In this document: positions 36,188 through 48,505 of the stretch, in pieces | How the letters are laid out: the number at the start of each line of letters is the position of its first letter | Position numbering within the stretch: position 1 is the stretch's first letter | From: Timema cristinae | Lineage: Eukaryota > Arthropoda > Insecta > Phasmatodea > Timematidae | NCBI GenBank assembly: GCA_039000515.1 | Contig: JBCFYV010011164.1 | Coordinates: 51,469,082-51,533,081, forward strand | Reading direction: 5' to 3' | Length of the DNA: 64,000 nt | Made by a program: the position numbers and the translations under genes | The notes under the pieces: generated by a model | What the model saw: the letters and a program-made list of their open reading frames with translations, nothing else | Database searches by the model: none | Told to the model about the DNA's origin: nothing

Positions 36188-37680
36188 CCCTGTTACAGCT
36201 CGTCATGATAACTCTCTGGTACTCTCTCACAGCTCGTCATAACTGTCTGGTACTCTCACAGCTCGTCATGATAACTGTCTGGTACTCTCTCACAGCTCGT
36301 CATGATAACTGTCTGGTACTCTCACAGCTCATCATGATAACTGTCTGGTACTCTTTCACACCTCGTCATGATAACTGTCAGGTACTCTCACAGCTCGTCA
36401 TGATAACTGTCTGGTACTCTCTCACACCTCGTCATGATAACTGTCTGGTACTCTTTCACACCTCGTCATGATAACTGTCAGGTACTCTCACAGCTCGTCA
36501 TGATAACTGTCTGGTACTCTCTCACAGCTCGTCATGATAACTGTCTGGTACTCTCTCACAGCTTGTCATGATAACTGTCTGGTTCTTTCTCACAGCTCAT
36601 CATGATAACTGTCTGGTACTCTCTCACACCTCGTCATGATAACTGTCTGGTACTCTCTCACAGCTCGTCATGATAACTGTCTGGTACTCTCTCACAGCTT
36701 GTCATGATAACTGTCTGGTTCTTTCTCACAGCTCATCATGATAACTGTCTGGTACTCTCTCACAGCTCGTCATGATAACTGTCTGGTACTCTCTCACAGC
36801 TCGTCATGATAACTGTCTGGTACTCTCTCACAGCTCGTCATAACTGTCTGGTTCTTTCTCACAGCTCATCATGATAACTGTCTGGTACTCTCTCACAGCT
36901 CGTCATGATAACTGTCTGGTACTCTCTCACAGCTTGTCATGATAACTGTCTGGTACTCTCTCACAGCTCATCATGATAACTGTCTGGTACTCTCTCACAG
37001 CTCGTCATGATAACTGTCTGGTACTCTCTCACAGCTCGTCATGATAACTGTCTGGTACTCTCTCACAGCTTGTCATGATAACTGTCTGGTACTCTCTCAC
37101 AGCTCGTCATGATAACTGTCTGGTACTCTCTCACAGCTTGTCATGATAACTGTCTGGTTCTTTCTCACAGCTCATCATGATAACTGTCTGGTACTCTCTC
37201 ACAGCTCGTCATGATAACTGTCTGGTACTCTCTCACAGCTCGTCATGATAACTGTCTGGTACTCTCTCACAGCTCGTCATAACTGTCTGGTTCTTTCTCA
37301 CAGCTCGTCATGATAACTGTCTGGTTCTTTCTCACAGCTCGTCATGATAACTGTCTGGTACTCTCACAGCTCGTCATGATAACTGTCTGGTTCTTTCTCA
37401 CAGCTCATCATGATAACTGCCTGGTTCTTTCTCACAGCTCGTCATGATAACTGTCTGGTACTCTCACAGCTCGTCATGATAACTGTCTGGTTCTTTCTCA
37501 CAGCTCATCATGATAACTGTCTGGTACTCTCTCACAGCTCGTCATGATAACTGTCTGGTACTCTCTCACAGCTCGTCTTGATAACTGTCTGGTACTCTCA
37601 CAGCTCGTCATGATAACTGTCTGGTACTCTCTCACAGCTCATCATGATAACTGTCTGGTACTCTCTCACAGCTCGTCATG
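36188..37680. repeat. Minisatellite, 34-bp unit, about 43 copies, abutting and derived from the POFUT1 stop region
   Basis: Unit (plus strand) CTCACAGCTCGTCATGATAA followed by CTGTCTGGTACTCT. On the minus strand each copy contains CATGACGAGCTGTGA or CATGATGAGCTGTGA, i.e. His-Asp-Glu-Leu-stop. The array begins inside the last codons of POFUT1 and runs through its presumed 3' UTR. Confidence 0.97.
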
Positions 37681-40600
37681 GGAACTGGCGCCCCTGTCTG
37701 GCGGAAAGGCCCAGAATGAAGATGGTAGGCCCGGACATCTCGGGCTCTCTTGGCGAAAGCAGAGAACGATGAGATGCAGTTAGCTATGAAGTGGTTGGCT
37801 GAGCCGAGGATGGCGAGCTCCACGTGAGGGTTGGAGGGCTCCAACTTGTGGACACTCACCTAGGACATGAGCACAAATAAAAATCCTGTAATGGCCGAGT
37901 CCAGGGAGAGGGTAGAGTTATGTTTATAAATAACAATAGTTTTAATGTAAAAACAACTCAATTTTTTCACAGAACCTTTTAAAAGTTGATGAGTGGCTTT
38001 TCTTTGACCAAATGGTAATTGTAAATTAGGGGTGTACTGATGTAGATACCGATGAATCGTTATCAGATGATTATTATGTCTATTAATTTTTTTTCAAAAT
38101 AGAATTTAAATCAAAACTTTCCAGGCAGAAGTTTAGTAATAATAAAAAAAACACATAAACATCATCCGAGTCGCGGGATATGCAAAGATTACATAATCAG
38201 ATGAAATCTAAGTTCATAACGTTGATAAAACTAACAATCTAGTTCCAACTTTTGCCATTTATGCATAAAATATATTTTCGCATGCATACAATCTTTTTGT
38301 ATTAATTACATTAGCTGTTATTATTCTCTTAAGCATATTTTCCAATAGTTATTAATAAATAATAGATAATCAGGATTAATCGGTGTAAATATTCATAACA
38401 TGAACAAATATTTCAAACAATCCGTAATAGGTTTTATCGAATTAGTGCACCTCTGTTGTAAATCTTGATTTCCTGATGCCTGGGTAGCATTTTAACCAGG
38501 CTTGACTTTCAAATTAAGTGTCAAATTCTTGAATCCTAACTGAGATTAGAGGGCATTGAAGGACCTATCTTTAACTAGAACATAAACTTGGTCCATAGCT
38601 ATAACTAGCGTCATCTGGAACTATTAGTTCACCAGATAAATCCTCTGCTAGTTCCGCTGATAACTCTTCTGCTAGCTCCTCTATTATTGAACCCAGGACT
38701 GAGGGGGGTTATACCTCCATTCTCCTGAGGAGCTGTGTCAGTTCAGGGACCATGTGGTTGCTGTCGGAGGCCACAAACACCGCCCTTGCATCCTTCACCG
38801 AGCGTATCACTCTCTTCACCTGTCTCACCATGGTCTCTCGGGATGGCAGACACATCTCGCTCGTGGCTGCTCCGTGCTCATTGCGGTATCCCACACACTG
38901 AGGAGCGGCAAACAGACCAGGAGTGTGGGGGATGTGCTCACACGCACGCACCTGCAGGTGTGCACACACAAGGACTTGGGAAAAAGTACAGAAAAATATC
39001 CCAACAAATAAAATAATTTAACAAAACAATCTTGGTACTAAATTGATTTAAATGACGCGTGCATGGGGCCCAAACTTAGGAAGTTGTTATTCCTAAGACA
39101 CTTACGTGAGAAATATTAGTTTACAAACTGATTTGGAAAGTTTTCCATCATCCACTGAAAGGTTACCCCTTCCTTAAGCCAGAGATACAAATTATTATTA
39201 TTTAGTTGAGAGGAGACTAAGTAATAGAGTCTGGAGGTTGGTCACTACAAGGATCCTTGAAACAAGGAGAGGAGACCAATAAAGTCTGGAGGATGTTCAC
39301 TCACCCAGTCAATACCGTTGCGCAGGTGAATTCCTACAAAGGCCCCGCGAGGCAGCTTTTCCCTGATGAACTCTTGGGCCTTGCTTTGGATGTCCTTGTT
39401 CCACACCAAATACCGGTGCAGGTCACGGTTCTCTATCTGTACCGGGAAACTGGCCGGCGCGCCAGTGAATGCCAAAACTGTGCAACAGTTAACAAGATGT
39501 TGAATCATTTGATTGGCTGTGAACTAAATGTTTATGTGTTCGGGAATCAAACTGTGCCTTACCGGGCCACGTGGCGGGGGGGTAGCGAGCGTGCCATTGC
39601 ACAGCCATGTTGTGGTGGCGGATGTCGTAGTGGAGTGGCCCGTAGAGCTCGGACCCCACAAACTCCACATTGAAGGTGTCCCAGAAGGGTCCGAAGGGAT
39701 TCCCTTCTTTAGGGTTGCAACCTCCTGTGCTTCCGCGCGCCGTGTAGCAGAACGCTGGCAACAAACAACTCCAATCTCATCGCATTCCACATATGGAAAC
39801 TTTTGTGTCAATATTTTTATTTCAAGATGTTCATAGGCCTGTCCCAAAGGGGAGACCTCGTAATCGAGCTTCTCTGTCCTATACCTACCTATCCTTTTCT
39901 CCGGGGGCCAGATGATTGGTGCAATCTCGTCCATGAAGACTTCCATGGTCACCACACGGTGAAATGCTCGCAGGGAGTCAACGTCAAAATATGTGTTGAA
40001 AGGGGCTTGGATCTAGGGACAAACACACACTGCTTGTGAAATCGCAAACAAACAAAATAGCGTTCATTGAATCATTATGAGGGATCTGTGAATCTTCGAT
40101 AATAACGATATTGATTAAAATTTATTTTATTTGATTCAATAACTCGAATCAAACCAAACTAGAAAAAATCTATATGGTTTTAGGTCGTTGCAGATCCCAC
40201 AATTTGCTAGGATTAGAGTCCAAAACTAATATGTTTCTTTTAATGATGTGTAATTCTTTTTATAAAACATAATTAGTTTAGCATATTTAACTTGGATATA
40301 ATGTGATTTAATATTTTTTCTAAATTAGCAAATAATATTTGCTTTGAATCAAACTCAAAATGCCTGCTTTGCAGATTTTACTCATTATATGTCTGGATGA
40401 CAGGATTGTGTGCTATGGCTAGTTGGTGTAGTCGGAAGTAATCACAGATGTCTACCCCTTGATAAGTATAAAAGTTCAATTGAATCTTATTGGGAGGCAA
40501 GCAATTAGCCGTGTACTGGATCATGTTTTGGTGGAATTTAAATTTGTTTAATTTACTTACATGAAACTTGATTACATAATAAAACTTTAAAGTAACTTAA

Positions 40601-41911
40601 ATATTTTACGAGATATGATGTTATTCACCTTTGGCGTGAGGGGTTAAGTGAAAGTTCAGAAGTTCTACCAAGTATTTCAGATATATTATTTCCGCCATGA
40701 ATTAACTAATCAATATCAAAAGGTTTCAGACTATTTGGCTACCAAGAATCTTTATAGGGAGTTTCTTCAAGGGCATGTGCTCATTACATGTTAATAATAA
40801 GTTTTTAATAAAGTGCTCATATTTTAAAATGCCTCAAAAGAAAGAGAAAATGTTTGTTTACAAAAAAAGAGCGTGAAAGTCTTGAGAAGTGCATGTTGAT
40901 TTCTTCCTCCCTCTTTCATTTACATGTAGACACCTCTTCTATTGTGCTTGGTGTGGTATTGTCCCAGCACACCAATGGGGGTTCTAACCATATTTTAGGA
41001 TCTATTAAAAGAGCTCTCAAAAGCTAAAATGAAAAACATTGGGAACAAGAAAGTCGATAGAAAAGTTTTCTGACTTTTCCGACAAGCAAGAATTTGAGCT
41101 GTTTTGATAACCAAGCATTAGAATGTATAGTATGTAAGGATTCCCCCTCCCCCTAGCAGTGGGAAAAAGGCATTGGGTATGATGTATTTACATGTATGTA
41201 AGTTTACTACTCATCACAACCGGCTTGTCGGCATACAACCCATGGTTGGTATATGGCTCTTGTAGAAAACTTATAGCGTAATACGTTTTAACTACAATAG
41301 CACATCTGTCAAGGGTTTCATTACATCCAGTCCTTTATTTTTACATCTCATCCTCTTTCCTAAGAATAAGTATTTTAATCAATGATAGATATTATCGGCA
41401 CTTGAGCGCCTAGGTGTACAAAGTCTTCAAGCAGCTTACAGATCGGGGTTCCCCGTAGCGGTACTCAACCCAAGGTGGTAGAACTAATGTTCGGTTCAAA
41501 CCTTCAGCAAAACCCAGGACTCCCAGGAAATGATCGGCTTGGTTGCCGAAGCGTCCTGGAACAAAATATGATTCATTTGACACTTTAAGTTGGGAATCAT
41601 TTCACACAGGTTTCAGTAAATTTCAGTTTGAGCCAACACTTTAGTGTCAGGTGCAGTGGGAATTGTTATAAATTTTTACAGTTACATAATAGCTCAGTAA
41701 TGGCTAATACAGTTCACTTCATGTTCAATTTAGATTACCTTAAATATTGTGATCTTTGATGTAGGTTATAATCTAATCATGCTGTAAGTACAAAACACTA
41801 CTTACCCATACATGGACAGTACAAAATGTATCCATTTGGATCTACATCTAAAGCCAGTGTGATAGTAAAAACAGATACAAATAATATTCTAACACTTATA
41901 TTAACTAACAT
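37632..41911 (-). CDS. POFUT1: GDP-fucose protein O-fucosyltransferase 1, complete seven-exon gene
   Basis: Transfers fucose from GDP-fucose to Ser/Thr of folded EGF repeats (Notch and ligands) in the ER lumen. Coding exons: 41806-41911, 41440-41555, 39889-40012, 39563-39754, 39305-39477, 38715-38951, 37632-37859. All introns are GT-AG and phases match; the sum is 1176 nt, 391 codons plus stop (human protein about 388). Exon 1 encodes a signal peptide ([15 protein letters not shown]) and ends in YCPCMG, which splices to RFGNQADHF, the family hallmark. Exon 4 has [10 protein letters not shown], exon 5 [10 protein letters not shown] with the catalytic-loop arginine, exon 6 PQCVGY and the DSNHMVPEL segment, exon 7 [11 protein letters not shown]. 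The protein ends HDEL, as expected for an ER-resident enzyme. In exon 7 the frame after about 37730 looks shifted by one base (see findings); the conserved frame would stop at 37666 (380 aa). Intron 6 carries a hAT-like element. Confidence 0.93.
38027..38455. mobile_element. Non-autonomous hAT-like element in POFUT1 intron 6
   Basis: Ends TAGGGGTGTACTGATG and (inverted) CAGAGGTGCACTAATT; flanks TTGTAAAT at 38019-38026 and 38456-38463, a perfect 8-bp target duplication. 429 bp, no coding content. Confidence 0.8.
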
Positions 41912-42873
41912 GATCGTTTAATTAAACACAGATTTATCAATAGTTCTGGCTTATTCTGCCCGTCGCTTGGCAACCATAGAACAGTTATAGAGCAATATGA
42001 TCTGTGGATCACTTATCTATGGGATCAGTACATCATTGATCTCTATAATATACATATCTGTGGATGTTGCTGAAATTTTCGAGCTGTCGTCTGCATACCA
42101 TTGTGTAAGAGAGAAAAAACTTTCGGGTATTTCTTTCTCTCCTAAACCTATAAAAGGCAATGTGGTAATTTGACATCGTTCATTAATTTGATTGAATATA
42201 TTAGATACATCAATGTGTGATTAGTTAAATTAAATAAATATTTTAGCAAAAGCTTTTGTAACGTTATAGGGGGGGTAGTATTATCACCTCACTCCCACGA
42301 TGACCAACTCAGTCGATAGAGCACCTAAAAAAAACTTAGACTCTAACCTCTCGAGGTATCCGTAGTGATGTAACAAGGAAATATATTTTTGTGGCTTTAA
42401 TGTGGCCCAGTAGCGATAGACATAATTACCAGGTAAACTTATCCTCTGATATGTATCCACGGTAATCCTGTAGCTCGTCGTGAAGTGCTAAATTCTAGTG
42501 AAATAAACGGGTGGGCGCCAGTGAGTTAAGTGATACTCACAAATTAAATTACTCTTATTATGAGCTTGAAAAAGGGACCAACAATCTCACTAGAAGGGTG
42601 GAACATAAATGTAACCAAAATAGAAATAAAGAAAAAAGTCATATTATAAGTATAGTGAAATTTTAAATATCTAAGATTCAAATAATCAAATAGTGTATAT
42701 GTATATATATTTATTTATTTTAATTGTGGCAGTTGTTATTTTGAAAGAAAGTCCTACCTATCCGGTACCAGAGTAATTTATAAAATCTAAGCCGTGAAAC
42801 ATTGCGGCATAAGAGCCTTTAAGTAAAATAACATATAAATTGGTGGTAACTGAGAATTAGTGGCCCTGAACTG
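41912..42873. other. POFUT1 upstream region and spacer to the Gypsy element
   Basis: No further exon recognised. A minus-strand TGGCGCCCACC at about 42513-42523 looks like a retrotransposon primer-binding site (see findings). A TATA-rich tract lies at 42700-42720. Confidence 0.35.
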
Positions 42874-45800
42874 TCAATAATAATAAAAACATCTCACGCG
42901 TTTTCCTGTAGTATTTGAGGTGATGATGCCAAACACAAGTTGCATACCCTTCTCTGATAATGTCTGTAGCGTACCTCTTGAGGCTGGCTCTTCGTTGATG
43001 GGCTGCCTCATCTCCTGGGGTAGGTCCAAAGGCTTACTCCTGGGTAAGATTCTTTCATGAAGAGGGCTGGTTCTCTTCTCTTGAGTGGGTGACTCAAACT
43101 GACTCCTGGGTGAAGTGGACGGCGCTGATAGCAATGGGGCTCAGATGGCTCAACTGCTATTGACCTCCTAGATGGTCTTGGATTTGAGCTTGGAGTTTGC
43201 CTACTATTTGTGTTCATATTTGGTCTACCGAGTTCCTCACCCACTGGCCTCATCTGATCCACATGACGGAAATAGGTGCAATCCCCTTGTTTTATTAAAT
43301 AATGCAATTCACCTTTTTTTCTTTGACATTTCCCAAAAGCCACTTTTTTTCAGGATTTCTGTAGGAACGGAAAGCGACGTTTGAGCCTTCATCGAAAATC
43401 CTTGGAACATCCACCGGATCCTCGGAACACCACTGAAGGGCTAGGGGACCTAAAGGCTTTACTAAATCTATACGGCTCCTTAGTGTATGTCCCAAAAGAG
43501 AGATGCAAGAGATACTCCAGTGACGGAGTGGGGAGTCCTCCTATAGGCTATCAGGAATTGAGTTATAGCATTACTAATATTGCTTCCACTCAGTATGACT
43601 GCTTTGAGAGCGGTTTTAAAAGTCTGCACTCCCCTTTCTGCTAAACCATTGGAAGCCGGATGATATGGTGCAATCAATTTTTGTTTGATTACTAATTCGG
43701 AACAGAAGTTTGAGATTTATGAGCTAGTAAATTGAGGGCCGTTGTCTGATACGATGACGTTGGGGAGACCAACATTTGTAAAAAAAAATGTTCAGCAGTT
43801 TAATTGTTGTTGTAGAAGTTAGATTTTTTACAGGCTGAACATCAACTCACCTGCTAAAAGCATCCACAATAATAAGAAAATACATGCCTTTGAGAGCACC
43901 TGCATAATCTATATGGAGACTTTCCATAGGTGATGAGGGGCATTGCCACTTGTGGTAGGATATCTTAGCTGGGTTTTTTTAAAATCTTTTGGCAAGAAAA
44001 AAAAGTTTGAAATCATTTTCTCAATATCCGAATCAATTTTAGGCCACCACACATAACTTCGTGCCAATGCTTTGCTCTTAACCACTCTCACGTGTCCCTC
44101 GTGTAGCTCATCTAATACTCTGGATCTTAGGCATGTGGGTATGAACACCAGATGGCCCCATAAAATACAATCATGGAACAAGGAATATTCGTGCTGTGAA
44201 TGTCCCTAACTATTCATGCGTTTTAAAGTAATCCTCGATTTGAGTGCTTGGATGAGTTCCAAAGCTTCTTTTTCCTTATTCAAGTTTCTAATTATTTCCT
44301 TTGCAGTAACTGGTAGTACATTGATTTGGCCTAAGTTAAAAACTTCTAAATCCCTGTCAAAATCTTCTGCTTGGTTTTGCAAAGTTAGGCGTGACAAACA
44401 GTCTGCATTCCCATGCTCCGCACCTGGACGCTATTAAATGTCATAATTGACTTGAAGAACTATAGTATACCTCTGGATTGTTATAGCATACAGAACCGGA
44501 AGAACCTTGGATGATCCGAAGATAGAGAGTAACGGACGATGGTCCATTATTAGGACGAGTCGATGGCCAAAGAGATAGGCAAAAAACTTTTTTACGCCAA
44601 ATATAATGGCACATGCTTCTTTTTCTACTTGACTCCACTTTTTCTCCCCCAGGCTCAAGGTCCGACTAGCAAAGGCGATTGGCCTTTCAGTGCCATCACT
44701 CATGCGATGGGACAATACCCCTAAACCGTAAGGGCTGGCATCAGTAGAGAGGACATTTTTTTCTTCGGGTCGAAGTGGGTAAGTACCCTGTCAGATGCTA
44801 TTGTTTCCTTAATTTGTTCAAAAGATTTGACACAAACTTCATTGAAATTAAAATCTACTCCTAATTTTAAAAGATTGTAAAGGGGATGGGCTAAAGTACT
44901 GAGGTCTGGTACAAATTTACCATGGAAATTTGACTGCCCCCCAAAATATTTTAATTCTGTTACTGAAGTTGGTGGCTTTATTTTCAAAATTGCTTCCACC
45001 TTTTCAGGGCATTTGTTGATACCCTCCTTGCTTATATAAATCCACAGTACTTAATGGAAGGTTTTAGGAAGGTACACTTGTCCACATTAACCCTGATGTT
45101 ATAATCTTCCAGCCTCTGAAACACCGACTTGAGCAACTGATAATGTTGAGCTTCAGTTTCAGAGCTAACACAGATATCATCATAACAAACTTGAACTCAT
45201 TTAATATATTTAAAAATCCCCTCAATTGTTCTCTGCCATATGGCAGGAGCAATAGTAACGCCAAATGGAAGTCTATTATACTGATAGAGCCCCTTCGTAG
45301 TGTTAATTGTTAATTACTTGCGATCAGACTCCTTAATTTCAATATGATTGAAAGCCTGGCCAGTATCAAGTTTTGAATAAAATGAACAATTTCCTATATT
45401 TGCAAGAATACCTTCGATATTCGGAATGGGGTAGTCCTCGATAATGAGTTGAGGGTTGATGGTGGTCTTAAAATCACCGCAAATCCTGATCGTACCATCG
45501 CTCTTCATTACAGGAACCACTGGAGTAACGTAGTCTGCTTGGGTAACTTTGGATAAAATACCTTCTTCTTCCAAGCGATCCAATTCTGCTACACGAGTCG
45601 GGCTTAAGTCAAATCTGAGCCACCACTCCTTTGACTTTACCTACTCCTTTTCTTAAAACATTATCAAATTTTACTAAGATATCCTGTAGATTTAAATTTT
45701 TGTTGTGAGTTCTTGAAGGTTTATCGATCAATTTTACAGTTCCTAAAAGTTCTGTCAAATTTAAGTTAAAGGTTCGTAACCACTCAAGACCTACTATGGT

Positions 45801-46720
45801 GGCAAAATCCTCCTTTGCTAAGTATAAATCCAATTTGTTTCCATTAACTATGACATCAGCTTTATCCAACAATGGTATGTGTGCGTCGGTATAGGTACGC
45901 AATTTAACTGTAGTGGGTAAAATTTATTTATTTGGAAACTTGGTCCTAAAGATAGCTTCATTGATTAATGTTACATGTGCCCCGTTATCAACTTGGAACG
46001 CCATATTTACCACATATACTGTTAGCTATACCATGATTTTATTAGGCTTCACTGAATTTTTAATATGAAAAATATCAGAAAACACGCCAGAAATTTCATT
46101 TAAATTGATACTTTCTTCATAAGATGTTTTATCCTCTGAGCATACCTGGTATAAAGCCCTATTTCTTTTAGAGTAACTTAATTTTTTATCTGGATAAGTA
46201 CTTCTTGTGTTGCCGGTAGCCTTTTTCTCACATGCAAGACTTATATGGCCTTTGCCCCCGCAAATACGGCAAGAAACGTTTCGATACCAACAGTTACCAG
46301 AATAGTGATTTGTAAAGTTACAATGTACTTTACTGGATTTATATAATCTTTGTTTCTGAACTTTATTTTGAACTACATTGACATTTGTGGTTCAAATATC
46401 ATCTTGTGGGACCAAAAGACGTAAACTAGAGTAAGAACTAGCATACTCAACAGCAGACCCAACATTAACTGTGGGAAGCTTCATTAGTTTCAATTTCAGA
46501 TCTTGAGAACGCAATCCGTACACAAATTGATTACAAAGGGCGTAATTGAACCAGTCATTTGAAAATTTACAAAAAGGAGTAAGTTTTTTTAATTCAGCTG
46601 CAAAATCGGCCAGTAATTCCCCTTGATTTTGCACCCTGTTTTGAAACTTAACCCTTTCTGCCAATGCATTCGGTTATGGCTGAAAAAAATGTTGTCAAAA
46701 TCTTTGCAAGTTGTTCCAAT
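42874..46720 (-). mobile_element. Decayed Ty3/Gypsy LTR retrotransposon (gag-pol remnant)
   Basis: Domains in order on the minus strand: capsid-like gag (46392-46720; ALAERVKFQNRVQNQGELLA), a CCHC zinc knuckle (46230-46271; CRICGGKGHISLAC), protease site (45978-45989, Asp-Asn-Gly-Ala where Asp-Thr/Ser-Gly-Ala is usual), RT fingers/palm (45314-45583; RICGDFK, YSKLDTGQAF), RT catalytic region near 45175-45200 (CYDDICV), RNase H (44434-44715; IAFASRTLS), integrase zinc region (43909-44181; HEGH, ARSYVWWP), integrase core (HIDYAG about 43915; SDNGPQF about 43740; NGLAERGVQTF at 43620-43660) and the post-integrase tail (VDQMRPVGEE about 43250). Several frameshifts and stops, including a Trp-to-stop after IIVDAFSR, show it is inactive. 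I could not find paired LTRs. Confidence 0.88.
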
Positions 46721-46734
46721 GTTGCCTAGGCAAC
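46721..46734. promoter_or_regulatory. Perfect X-box-like palindrome (RFX-type)
   Basis: GTTGCCTAGGCAAC fits the RFX consensus. It sits at or just beyond the degraded gag, so it may be part of the retroelement; no adjacent gene is visible. Confidence 0.25.
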
Positions 46735-47984
46735 CCTGAAGACATTGACGGTAGTTACTGTGGCCACATTTTGTTCATACTTAAACCTAATTGTGATAAA
46801 TCTGGTTAATGCATATATTTGGTGTTAATTAGTGACAGTGCTTTCTAGCGTGCCATTTGTACCATTTACCTTTCTGTGCGTTAATAACAGTAGTTATAAG
46901 TGTGATCCAGACTGGAGGGATAGTCAACACTTATGAAAGCCTACTGCTTTTTCTTTTTGTGCAGTCCAGAGAACTCCCTTCACCTTATAGGTCTTCCACC
47001 TTCCATTTTCCTGCCCTCGACGCGAGACAAAATGGAGAGCTACTAATAATTTCCTTAGATTCCGCCCACCCTCTTTTAAGCTATTTGTGGCCTCTAGCTC
47101 TTAGGCGCAGGGTGAGAACGGTATAATTCATTCACGAGCTAAGTTTACCTGGATGACAGCTCGAAATGTTACTAGAAGTAATCACTAATATATCACTACG
47201 CCAACAGCTGACATCTATCACTTTGGATGACTGTAATGAAAACAGATGGTAATATATTTATGTGATAGTTAACCACAGTTATTTAGGCCAATACTATATA
47301 TATATTTATTTGAGGACGGGCATAAAGTTTATTTATCGTTTTATTCCACTTAATATTCACACCACTTTCACAAAAACTTCTACGAACATAGCTTCAAAAT
47401 GGCAACTGACGAATCTAAACCATATGGTTGAACATAACGGTAAACAAGTTTTTTACAATGATGAAGACACGCAGTTGATGAAAATATTGTATTTAGTTAA
47501 ATATTTCAAAATTAGATAAAATCACTTATTGTATGTAAAAAAAATTACAACAATTTCCTCTTTTCCAAGTAAATACGATGCATGTATTAAAAGTTACTAT
47601 ATTATATTACACTATTGCACTACCGGTATATTACACAAAATCAATAACGTTCCAAAACGAAGAATAAGTACTTTTAATTATGTTTAAAATATTGTTTCGA
47701 GTTGGATAAAAAGAAATTATTAAAAAAAAATATGAAATAGTATGAGAAAACTTAAGTTTACGTTATTTAAATGTAATACATAACAGTAATTAAAGATCTT
47801 TACATTTTTACATATTTATAATCATAAACAATTATATATATACACACGCACACATACACGTACACAAAGAGAGATTATAAACATGTAAATAATTGTTAGT
47901 TAATGTAAGTTGTTTGCTTTCATTCCCTTAGGCAAGTGATTTTTATGAAAATCCAATAGAGAAACTTAAGATAATTTGGCCTTC
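46735..47984. other. Non-coding stretch, no gene seen
   Basis: The 89-codon frame at 46857-47126 has no recognisable domain. A+T-rich after 47160. Confidence 0.4.
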
Positions 47985-48505
47985 AGTATTTCAGAGTTAC
48001 AATGAAGGTCAATTACCACCATCTGAAAACTGATTAACCATGTCAAATGATCGGCCGTTTGCACTGATTTCTAAATCATCTTATTCAATCTGTGCTCGCT
48101 GTGTGACCATATACTCAGTCTTTTCAGAGTTTACTCCCAAACATATTTTCTTACAGTTACCCAACAAAGCTAAATCATCTCTGTATCCTAATAGTTGTAC
48201 TGTACTGTTTAATGTCAAACCCTCCCTACTCTCTAGCACTACCCTAATAACATGCTCTTAAGGCTTTATTAAAGAGTAATGGGACAAGTGCATCTCCTTG
48301 TTTCAACCAATTATGAATTTTGAAAGAATCTGATAAGTGACATCCAACTCGCACCTTGACGCAAGTATGTCGAACATCTCAACTAGCTTGACAAGTTTTT
48401 TTAAGGTATCCCAAACTTAACTAAAATAAAAAAATTAAAAAATTCTTTTAACTATATCATAGGACTTTTTAAAATCTATGTATCATTGATGAACCGTCAT
48501 GTTGT
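47985..48505 (-). mobile_element. LINE reverse-transcriptase fragment (RTE-like)
   Basis: Minus-strand translation, across frames: IDFKKSYDIVKR, KLVKLVEMFDI, EHVIRVVLESREGLTLNSTV, GYRDDLALLGN (the usual Y-A-D-D is Y-R-D-D), GVNSEKTEYMVTQRAQ. It carries stops and frameshifts. It could be the RT core of the LINE whose 3' end is at 105-700; not provable here. Confidence 0.7.

Noticed and set aside
36188..37680. CRISPR-like regular repeats
   Set aside because: The 34-bp units are head-to-tail with no spacers; the same holds for every array in the window, and the genome is eukaryotic.
39257..39673. 138-codon plus-strand open frame over POFUT1 exons 4-5
   Set aside because: Antisense shadow of spliced POFUT1 exons, which have matching phases and motifs.
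42300..42370. tRNA-like sequence near GACCAACTCAGTCGATAGAGC
   Set aside because: A-box-like start but no B box and no acceptor pairing.
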